Source of the DNA: Gemmatimonadota bacterium
GTDB taxonomy: Bacteria; Gemmatimonadota; Gemmatimonadetes; Gemmatimonadales; GWC2-71-9
Length of the DNA stretch: 9,114 nucleotides
Reading direction: 5' to 3'
NCBI GenBank assembly: GCA_003220985.1
Contig: QHTY01000078.1
Coordinates: 12,792-21,905 of the forward strand
A model generated the notes under the pieces. The model had not been told where the DNA came from. It searched no databases and saw only the letters and a list, made by a program, of their open reading frames with translations. Both the position numbers and the translations under genes were made by a program. Position 1 is the stretch's first letter. The number at the start of each line of letters is the position of its first letter. This document shows, in pieces, positions 1 through 5,564 of the stretch.

Positions 1-1698
1 GTGCGTGTCCCGCTGGGCCCGCCAGTCGGGTTGATCCGTGAGCGCCGCGAGCCGCGCCAGCACGAGTCCCGCAACGCCATTGGGCGAGGGCGTCGGCGCG
101 TCCTGAACCGGCCTGGCGCGTGTGGCGAGATACGCCGTCCCATTGGTCGCCGCGATGTCGAAATAGCCGGCCCCCGCCGTGTCAGCCGCGTGCGCCTTGC
201 GGCAGTAGGTCATCACTGCGGTAACGCGATCGAGCCAGGCCGCCTCGCCGGTCGCTTCGTACGCATCGAGGAAGGCCGCGGCGGACTGCACATTGTCGTC
301 GAGCATGCCACGAGGTTCCGGGCGTCCGAGGACATGGGACATCCCGGCTCCCGCATCCCACGCCTCTTTCCAGATCCGCTCGAGCATCCTCAGCGCCAGC
401 TGATTGCACTCGGGCCGGTCCAGCACGGCACCAGCTTGCAGAAATGCGCCGGCCATCATGGCGTTCCAGTTGACGTAGGCTGTGCGGTCCACGAACGGAG
501 CCTGCCGGCGGTCCCGCGCCACTTTGAGCTTCTTGATCGCGTCACGAAGCACGGGCCACTCATCGTCTCCGGCGGGGTCCGCCTTCCACCACAGCACGTT
601 CTTTTTGGGATTGTGGTGCATCTCGCCCACGTCGTCGATATCGAAGACGCGCGCCGCGACCGCGAATTCTCGCGCCGTGAGCACGCCTTTGGCCTCGTCC
701 GCCGTCCACGTCCAATAATCGCCGTCGTCTCCAAAAGTCAGATCCGCATCCTGTGACGTCGCGAACGCGCCCCGTTCTTTGTCCGCCATCACCTCCAGCA
801 CCCAGTTCACGATGCCGGTCGCGACTTCCCGGAACAGCGGGGTCCCGAACGCCTGATAGGCCGAGAGATACGCGCGCAGCAACTCGGAGTTGTCGTACGA
901 CATCTTCTCGAAGTGCGGTACGATCCAGCGTTCATCCACCGAGTAGCGATGGAACCCGCCGCCCACATGATCGCGAACGCCGCCGCGCGCCATACTGGTG
1001 AGCGTCTTCTCGACGATCTCGCGCTGCCAAGCGAGTCCGCCTTTTCCGTCGTGCCAGCGCGCGAGCAGGAACTCGAGCGCGGCGGGATGGGGGAATTTGG
1101 GCGCCGAGCCAAAACCGCCGTAGCGCACATCGAACAAGCGGGCCATTTGATCCGCCGCGCCGGTGACCAGGTCCGCGCTCACGTCGCCGGCCTTCGCTTC
1201 GTCCAGCGTCTGGACGACGTGCTCGCGGATCGCGCGCGCGTTGGTCGTCACGCGCTCGCGCTCTTCCCGGAACGCCCGCGCGATCTCCATCAGCACGCGC
1301 CGAAAGCCGGGGCGGCCGTAGGCGTTGTTGTCCGGCGGGAAGTACGTGCCGCCGAAGAAGACCTCGCCGTCAGGTGTCAGGAACGCGGTGAGCGGCCAGC
1401 CACCCTGGCCGCTGAGCGCCTGGACGGCGCGCTGGTAGCGCGCATCCACATCGGGGCGCTCATCCCGGTCCACCTTGATGCAGACGAAATCACGATTGAG
1501 GATCTCGGCGACGCCGGGGTCTTCGTACGACTCCCCGTCCATCACATGGCACCAGTGACACCACACGGCGCCGATGTCGAGCAGGATCGGCTTGTGCTCC
1601 TCGCGCGCTCGCCCGAATGCCGCGTCCCCCCAGGGCGACCAGTGGACGGGCTGGTGGGCGAGGATTCGCCAGACAGCTGATTGGACGACACGAATCAG
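1..1698 (-). CDS. Thioredoxin domain-containing protein, DUF255/YyaL (SPATA20-like) family; 3' end outside window
   Basis: The minus strand is open from about 1740 to base 1, giving about 566 visible residues of a family usually near 670-690. Residues 46-53 read WCHWCHVM, a thioredoxin-fold CxxC motif (C47, C50) typical of DUF255. It is followed by ESYEDP, VDRDERPDVD, GGWPLTAFLTPDGEVFFGG, TYFPP, KFPHP, VPHFEKM and SQDAD, all hallmarks of the family, whose C-terminal part is an (alpha/alpha)6-barrel resembling sugar epimerases. The biochemical role is not established; a thiol-redox function is assumed from the fold. No signal peptide is visible, so it is probably cytoplasmic. It follows the M20 gene with a 1-4 base overlap. 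No ATG, GTG or TTG lies in frame between the upstream stop (about 1768) and the CxxC motif. I placed the start at CTG 1698; ATT 1695, which shares its A with the M20 stop codon, is the alternative. Family call is firm, start is not. Confidence 0.93.
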   Translation of the reverse strand, partial: MIRVVQSAVWRILAHQPVHWSPWGDAAFGRAREEHKPILLDIGAVWCHWCHVMDGESYEDPGVAEILNRDFVCIKVDRDERPDVDARYQRAVQALSGQGGWPLTAFLTPDGEVFFGGTYFPPDNNAYGRPGFRRVLMEIARAFREERERVTTNARAIREHVVQTLDEAKAGDVSADLVTGAADQMARLFDVRYGGFGSAPKFPHPAALEFLLARWHDGKGGLAWQREIVEKTLTSMARGGVRDHVGGGFHRYSVDERWIVPHFEKMSYDNSELLRAYLSAYQAFGTPLFREVATGIVNWVLEVMADKERGAFATSQDADLTFGDDGDYWTWTADEAKGVLTAREFAVAARVFDIDDVGEMHHNPKKNVLWWKADPAGDDEWPVLRDAIKKLKVARDRRQAPFVDRTAYVNWNAMMAGAFLQAGAVLDRPECNQLALRMLERIWKEAWDAGAGMSHVLGRPEPRGMLDDNVQSAAAFLDAYEATGEAAWLDRVTAVMTYCRKAHAADTAGAGYFDIAATNGTAYLATRARPVQDAPTPSPNGVAGLVLARLAALTDQPDWRAQRDTH

Positions 1699-2855
1699 CT
1701 CAGGTAACGAATCGCGGTTTGCGTCAACAGCTCCGCCGCGATCACCAACGACTCCTCGTCGATGTCAAACGTCGGGCTGTGATGCGGAGAGGCGCGGCCC
1801 CCGGTCCGAGGCGCGGAGCCCACGAACGCGAAGCAGCCGGGAACCTTCTCCAAGAAGAACGCCATGTCCTCGCCGCCCATCGTGCGGACACCCTGCCGCA
1901 CATTGTCGGCGCCGATCAGATCGGCGGCGACGTCGCGCATCAGCCTGCTGAGCTCTTCATTATTGATGAGCGGGGCGCTCAGGCGGCGGTAGTTCACGTT
2001 GACATGCGCCCCGAACGCAGACGCGACGCCCTGCGCCGTGTCCTCAACCAGCCGCGGCGCATCCTCGAAGAAGTGTCCGCCAAATGTGCGCACCGTCCCG
2101 CGCAGGTCAGCGCGATCGGGGATGACGTTGAACGCCCGGCCCGCGTGCACCTCCGTCACGGAGACGACCGCTTCGGACAGCGGATCACGCCGCCGCGACA
2201 CCAGGCTTTGGAGCGCGGTAATGACGTGCGCCGCCACCAATACGGGATCGATCGTCTGATGCGGCGCCGCGGCGTGGCCGCCGCGGCCCAGGATCGCGAT
2301 CTCGAACTGATCCACCGACGCCATCACCGGTCCCGCCATGACGCCCACGGTGCCGACCGGAAGGTCGTTCCAGAGGTGAATGCCAAACGCGGCGTTGACC
2401 CGAGGCGCTTCGAGTACACCGTCGCCGATCATCGCCTGCGCACCATTCGACGCTTCTTCGGCAGGCTGGAACGCGAATTTGACGCTGCCGCCGAGCTCGA
2501 GCGGCGCGAGGCGGCGGGCGACCTCGAGGCCGATCGCGACGTGCCCGTCATGCCCGCACGCGTGCATCTTCCCCGGTGCCTTGGAACGATACGGAACGGC
2601 ATTCGCCTCCTCGACCGGCAAGGCGTCCATGTCGGCTCGCAGCAGCACGCAGCGGCCGTCGTTCTTCTTGAGTCCCACGACGCCGGTCTTCCCGACACCC
2701 GGGGTGACGTGATAATCGAGCTTCCGTAATCGCTCCGCGACGAGCGCGGCGGTGCGCGTCTCCTCGAACCCCAGCTCAGGATGCTGGTGAATGTCGCGTC
2801 GTGTTGCGACCAGCGACGCGCGGTCGACAGGAGCGAGGGGGGGCGGACCTTTCAC
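1695..2855 (-). CDS. M20D family metallopeptidase / amidohydrolase (hippurate hydrolase-like)
   Basis: A 386-residue zinc-dependent amidohydrolase, normal length for M20D enzymes, which cleave N-acyl amino acids (hippurate, N-acetyl amino acids, auxin conjugates). Visible motifs in order: RRDIHQHPELGFEE (19-32), ADMDALPVEE (74-83), KMHACGHDGH (97-106) with metal ligands C100 and H102, PAEE (131-134) with catalytic/metal glutamates, GIHLW (H160), the dimerisation-domain start GRGGHAAAPH (190-199), NVIPD (243-247), MGGEDMAFF (327-334) and SPHHSP (356-361) with the last metal histidine. No signal peptide is seen, so it is probably cytosolic. I chose GTG 2855 because it overlaps the nth stop in a GTGA arrangement, the usual sign of translational coupling, and begins just before the conserved domain. 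A start at 2900 would add 15 residues encoded inside nth. Its stop overlaps the next gene. The substrate cannot be deduced. Confidence 0.95.
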   Translation of the reverse strand: MKGPPPLAPVDRASLVATRRDIHQHPELGFEETRTAALVAERLRKLDYHVTPGVGKTGVVGLKKNDGRCVLLRADMDALPVEEANAVPYRSKAPGKMHACGHDGHVAIGLEVARRLAPLELGGSVKFAFQPAEEASNGAQAMIGDGVLEAPRVNAAFGIHLWNDLPVGTVGVMAGPVMASVDQFEIAILGRGGHAAAPHQTIDPVLVAAHVITALQSLVSRRRDPLSEAVVSVTEVHAGRAFNVIPDRADLRGTVRTFGGHFFEDAPRLVEDTAQGVASAFGAHVNVNYRRLSAPLINNEELSRLMRDVAADLIGADNVRQGVRTMGGEDMAFFLEKVPGCFAFVGSAPRTGGRASPHHSPTFDIDEESLVIAAELLTQTAIRYLS

Positions 2856-3517
2856 ACGAGGGAGCTCGGGCAGAGCCGATTCAGCACGCAGTCGGCACAC
2901 CGCGGTCGCCGCGCGATGCAGACTTGCCTCCCGTGCTGAATCAGCGTGTGTGAAAACCAGGTCCAGTCCTCCCGCGGCACGATCTCCATCAGCTCCTGCT
3001 CGATCTTCACCGGGTCGTCCTGGCGCGTCAGTCCCAGGAGACGCGTGAGACGGTGCACGTGGGTGTCCACGACGACGCCTTCGTTCTTCTTGAACCAGGT
3101 GCCGAGGATGACGTTGGCGGTCTTACGTCCGATGCCGGGGAGTGCGGTCAGCTCTTCCATCGTCTGCGGCACTTCGCCGCCGTGGCGTTCGACGAGCGCC
3201 TGCGCCATGCCGATGATCGATTTCGTCTTGTTGCGAAAGAAGCCTGTCGACTGAATCTCCTTCTCCAGCACCCGCGGATCCGCGGCGGCGTAATCCGCGG
3301 CGGTACGGTACTTCGCGAACAGATGCGGCGTGACCATGTTGACGCGGGTGTCGGTGCACTGCGCCGAGAGGATTGTGGCGACGGCGAGCTCCAGCGCGCT
3401 GGAATGGTGCAGCGCGCAGGTTGCGTCCGGGTATTCCCGCTTCAGCCGCGCGATGATTTTTCGCGCCCGCGCTTTGCGTTGCACGGCGTGCTTTGTTACG
3501 GTGCGCTGCTTGGGCAT
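2852..3517 (-). CDS. nth: Endonuclease III (DNA glycosylase/AP lyase)
   Basis: A 221-residue base-excision repair enzyme that removes oxidised pyrimidines and nicks abasic sites; E. coli Nth has 211 residues. The helix-hairpin-helix LPGIGRKTAN (126-135) contains catalytic lysine K132. VVVDTHVHR follows with catalytic aspartate D151. The C-terminus has the 4Fe-4S ligands C200, C207, C210 and C216 with the exact C-x6-C-x2-C-x5-C spacing of the family. Upstream, LSAQCTD (50-56) is also typical. I chose ATG 3517 (MPKQRTV) since the longer start at 3583 would translate the repeat-bearing spacer and overlap the previous stop. The basic N-terminus (KARARK, ARLKR) is somewhat longer than in E. coli. 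No clear Shine-Dalgarno precedes it. It is followed by the M20 gene with a 4-base overlap. All key residues are intact, so it should be functional. Confidence 0.97.
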   Translation of the reverse strand: MPKQRTVTKHAVQRKARARKIIARLKREYPDATCALHHSSALELAVATILSAQCTDTRVNMVTPHLFAKYRTAADYAAADPRVLEKEIQSTGFFRNKTKSIIGMAQALVERHGGEVPQTMEELTALPGIGRKTANVILGTWFKKNEGVVVDTHVHRLTRLLGLTRQDDPVKIEQELMEIVPREDWTWFSHTLIQHGRQVCIARRPRCADCVLNRLCPSSLV

Positions 3518-3527
3518 GTTGCCGAAT

Positions 3528-3584
3528 CGTAATACGGGAAACGAGAAACGGGAAACGCACACGTGTCCCGATTCCCGTATCACG
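3528..3584. repeat. Imperfect inverted repeat with GGGAAACG units upstream of nth
   Basis: The arm CGTAATACGGGAAACG (3528-3543) matches the reverse complement of CGATTCCCGTATCACG (3569-3584) at 14 of 16 positions, with a 25-base spacer. The spacer holds further direct copies of GGGAAACG or AGAAACG (3536-3543, 3544-3550, 3550-3557) and the palindrome CACGTG (3560-3565). The right arm overlaps the stop codon of the upstream gene and the left arm ends 11 bases before the nth start. No T-run follows on the minus strand, so it is not a normal intrinsic terminator. It could be a dispersed intergenic repeat, an mRNA stem, or an operator. TATTAC (3534-3529, minus) is a weak -10-like match for nth, with no -35. 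Confidence 0.7.
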
Positions 3585-4314
3585 TTTCCTCCGCTTCTCC
3601 GAGCAGCGCCAGCAGCCGGCCGGTGAGCAGGAGCAGCTCGCCGGCATTGGCGACGGAGTACAGTCCCGCCGCCGTTCCACCTGCCAGCTTCGGACCGAAT
3701 GGCGGGCCGCCATCCTCGCGGGTTGCCGCAATTTCGATCTCACCCGCCGACGGATGGTCGGGATCGGCTCGCCCCTCCAGCCCCACGGCACTGAAGCCCG
3801 GCCGGTCCGGACGCATGCCGAAGATCGCGAGGACGGCGATGCTCAGTGCTGCTTCGGTCCGGTGGACGAACACACCGTCGAGCGGCTCGGGCGGGTCTGC
3901 GCCGTTGGGTGATCCCCACACGCGCAGCTCCGGGAGCTGGAGATACTGGGCCGCAGCGGGCGGCGCGGTCGTGATCTGCGTTGCGGCGATCGCGCGACGC
4001 AGTACTGCGTCGCTGATCTCGTAGACGCGCCGCCCGGCAGCCCAAAACAGATACGCGTGATGCAGGAGCAGCACATGCGCATCGAGCGAGTCGGCCCCCC
4101 CCTCTGCGTCCTCGGGAACGATCTCGCGTAACAGCCGGCCGACCGGCTCGAGCAGTACAAAGCGATCTCGGTCGGTCGCCGTTGCACCTTCGTGCTGGAG
4201 CGCCTCGGTGATCGCGGGAAACCGCGCCGGCGCAATCGCGCCGAAGGCTAGATCGAAGGGAGAAAGCCGTCCAGCGTCCGTACGAACTCCTCGGTGGCCT
4301 CCACATGCGGGCAA
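3580..4314 (-). CDS. Hypothetical protein of unrecognised family
   Basis: A 244-residue protein I cannot assign. No signal peptide or transmembrane helix is apparent. The N-terminal half is helical-looking and acidic (LLEPVGRLLREIVPED, LDAHVLLLHHAYLFWAAGRRVYEIS). The middle has YLQLPELRVWGSP, then a strand-like DGVFVHR, and a conspicuous LAIFGMRPDRPGFS. The C-terminus is LYSVANAGELLLLTGRLLALL. It sits between the alpha/beta hydrolase and nth. ATG 4314 is the only canonical in-frame start for about 80 codons and gives a 67-base overlap with the hydrolase; residues 1-22 are therefore read from the hydrolase's 3' end, and the true start may be a non-canonical codon near 4250. Correct length, codon pattern and tight packing in the operon argue for a real gene. 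A run of eight C at about 4095-4103 is a possible slippage or sequencing-error site, though the frame is intact. Confidence 0.75.
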   Translation of the reverse strand: MPACGGHRGVRTDAGRLSPFDLAFGAIAPARFPAITEALQHEGATATDRDRFVLLEPVGRLLREIVPEDAEGGADSLDAHVLLLHHAYLFWAAGRRVYEISDAVLRRAIAATQITTAPPAAAQYLQLPELRVWGSPNGADPPEPLDGVFVHRTEAALSIAVLAIFGMRPDRPGFSAVGLEGRADPDHPSAGEIEIAATREDGGPPFGPKLAGGTAAGLYSVANAGELLLLTGRLLALLGEAEET

Positions 4315-5048
4315 TGGCCCACCGGGAGCTCCACGAATTTGGCCGAAAGCAAAGCAGCAAGCTCACGCGATCCGGCGATGGGAAGGGGATCGAAGGTGCC
4401 GTGAACGACTAGGGACGGGGGACGGGGGACGGGGGATCGGAGATCTCGGAGCTCGGGACGCAGGTCGTAATCGCCGAGGCTCTCCCAGACGGCTTGCTGC
4501 GTGCGAGCGGTCACCCGAAATGCGGTGAGGTTTCTGGCGTCGTGGAAATCGCGGAAGTAGCCGGCGACCGACAGCTCGAAGGCTCTTCTTGGGTCGCGAA
4601 CGCCACTCGCGCGCAGCGCATCCCGCTCCCGCTGGATTTCCGGCGCCTGCATGCGGCGGGCGAACTCGTCTTCGAACTGGCGCCGGTACTCGGCCGTGAC
4701 CCCGGCGGGGGAGACCAACGCCAGGCGCGCGACGCGTTCAGGATGCTCGAGGAAGTAGAGCACCGCCAACAACCCACCCCAGGAGTATCCGCACAGCGTG
4801 AGCTGCTCCAGGTCATGCTCCCCGCGCAGCGCCTCAAGGTCGGCGACGTGCTCACGCCAGCCAAGCGGGGTGTCGCGCGGCACGGGGGACTGGCCGCCGC
4901 CGCGCTGGTCGTAATAAAGGAGAGAGCGGCCTCCCCGCGTGGCGAGGAGATCGTACTGCGGAAGGAGATAGTCGTGACTCGCCCCTGGCCCGCCATGCAG
5001 CACCACAACCAGAGGGCCGTTCCCGACCTGCCGCGTGAACAGCCGCAC
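4248..5048 (-). CDS. Alpha/beta hydrolase, proline iminopeptidase-like (S33)
   Basis: A 266-residue alpha/beta hydrolase. The oxyanion-hole motif HGGPG (18-22) and YYDQRGGGQS (45-54) are characteristic of the proline iminopeptidase branch. GYSWGG (87-92) is the nucleophile elbow with S89. HGTFDPLP (216-223) carries the acid D220, and GHCPH (244-248) the catalytic H245. The triad is complete and the length near the shorter members of the family. Cleavage of N-terminal proline or a related small amide/ester is likely, but specificity cannot be read. It starts at GTG 5048, which shares one base with the TAG stop of the upstream GAF gene (TAGTG), a coupling arrangement. Its 3' end overlaps the next gene. 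Residues 204-213 (RSPVPRPPSL) are encoded by a tandem 7-bp repeat, listed separately. No signal peptide, so probably cytoplasmic. Confidence 0.93.
   Translation of the reverse strand: MRLFTRQVGNGPLVVVLHGGPGASHDYLLPQYDLLATRGGRSLLYYDQRGGGQSPVPRDTPLGWREHVADLEALRGEHDLEQLTLCGYSWGGLLAVLYFLEHPERVARLALVSPAGVTAEYRRQFEDEFARRMQAPEIQRERDALRASGVRDPRRAFELSVAGYFRDFHDARNLTAFRVTARTQQAVWESLGDYDLRPELRDLRSPVPRPPSLVVHGTFDPLPIAGSRELAALLSAKFVELPVGHCPHVEATEEFVRTLDGFLPSI
4412..4440 (+). repeat. Tandem GGGACGG heptamer repeat, G-quadruplex-type, inside the hydrolase gene
   Basis: Three perfect copies of GGGACGG (4412-4418, 4419-4425, 4426-4432) are followed by a degenerate copy GGGATCGG (4433-4440). On the plus strand this gives four G-runs of 3-5 separated by AC, matching the intramolecular G-quadruplex pattern. 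The plus strand is the template for the minus-strand hydrolase. Three heptamers are 21 bases, so the tract stays in frame, adding a proline-rich stretch (PVPRPPS) just before the strand leading to catalytic D220. Confidence 0.85.
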
Positions 5049-5512
5049 TACAACAGCACAGCCAGCGCGTCGGCGACTTCCTTCACATCGGCATGCTCGC
5101 GCTCACCAAACCCGTTCGGCACATCGGAATCGATGTCGAGCTGGCCCAGGATATGGTCGCCGCGCCGGATCAGCACCACCAGCTCCGATTTCGTAAACAC
5201 ATTACAGGCGAGGTAATTCCCGAGCGCGCTGACGTCCGCGACGTTCTGGTCGCGCTTCTCCGCCACCGCCGTCCCGCACACTCCCGTGCCGACGGGAATT
5301 CGCGTGTGTTCAGTCTCACGTCCTGCGTACGCTTCGAGCTGGAGTTCATTTCCGTGGAGCATGTAGGCGTACACAGAGGTGTACGGCGGTCCCCAGGAGC
5401 GAATCCGGTCGCAGGCCATTTGGAGCATTGCCTGACGGCCTTCGTCGTGCAGGTGGGCCGCGCGGAGCGCACGGACGACCTTGGCGGCCTCCGGTACTGA
5501 GCTTGCAGTCAT
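5048..5512 (-). CDS. GAF domain protein, free methionine-(R)-sulfoxide reductase (fRMsr/YebR-like)
   Basis: A 154-residue single GAF-domain protein, about the length of E. coli YebR/MsrC, which reduces free methionine-R-sulfoxide. VGTGVCGTAVAEKRDQNVADV (74-94), NYLACNVFTKSELVVLI (99-115) and ILGQLDIDSD (121-130) match the family. C79 and C103 keep the 24-residue spacing of E. coli C94 and C118 (the catalytic cysteine). The third family cysteine (E. coli C84) lies 10 residues before the first; here that position is H69. It may thus use only two cysteines, or be a divergent member. ATG 5512 fits the family N-terminus; no Shine-Dalgarno precedes it, and TGTTAT (5525-5520 minus) is a weak -10 that would put transcription start at or next to the ATG. 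First gene of the proposed minus-strand operon, overlapping the hydrolase start by one base. Confidence 0.88.
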   Translation of the reverse strand: MTASSVPEAAKVVRALRAAHLHDEGRQAMLQMACDRIRSWGPPYTSVYAYMLHGNELQLEAYAGRETEHTRIPVGTGVCGTAVAEKRDQNVADVSALGNYLACNVFTKSELVVLIRRGDHILGQLDIDSDVPNGFGEREHADVKEVADALAVLL

Positions 5513-5564
5513 GTGACAAATAACAGTGCGGTCATAGGCCGTACTCTATAAATTGAGCCTCCCC
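5513..5564. promoter_or_regulatory. Divergent promoter region between GAF gene and HEAT-repeat gene
   Basis: These 52 bases separate two divergent start codons and are more AT-rich than their surroundings, so promoters for both directions must lie here or inside the genes. On plus, TATAAA (5547-5552) is a good -10 match for the HEAT gene, with no convincing -35 at 16-18 bases; it would leave a leader of only about 6 bases before ATG 5565. On minus, TGTTAT (5525-5520) is a weaker -10 and would give a nearly leaderless GAF transcript. Neither gene has a clear ribosome-binding site. Assignments of individual boxes are tentative. Confidence 0.4.

Noticed and set aside
1..1680. Plus-strand open frames at 1-756 and 913-1680
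   Set aside because: They lie opposite the DUF255 gene, whose family motifs are continuous through the whole interval on the minus strand.
1617..2729. Long plus-strand open frame (370 codons) opposite the M20 gene
   Set aside because: It is arginine/histidine-rich, has no recognisable motif and mirrors the codon structure of the clearly real M20 gene on the other strand; typical antisense shadow at high GC.
2856..2900. Longer M20 start at 2900
   Set aside because: It would add 15 residues coded inside the nth iron-sulfur region; the GTGA overlap at 2855 is a much better start.
3518..3583. Longer nth start at 3583
   Set aside because: The extra 22 residues are read from the repeat-bearing spacer and are unlike Nth N-termini; ATG 3517 gives the normal length.
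4089..4106. Frameshift at the run of eight C
   Set aside because: The reading frame continues smoothly on both sides, so there is no sign of disruption.
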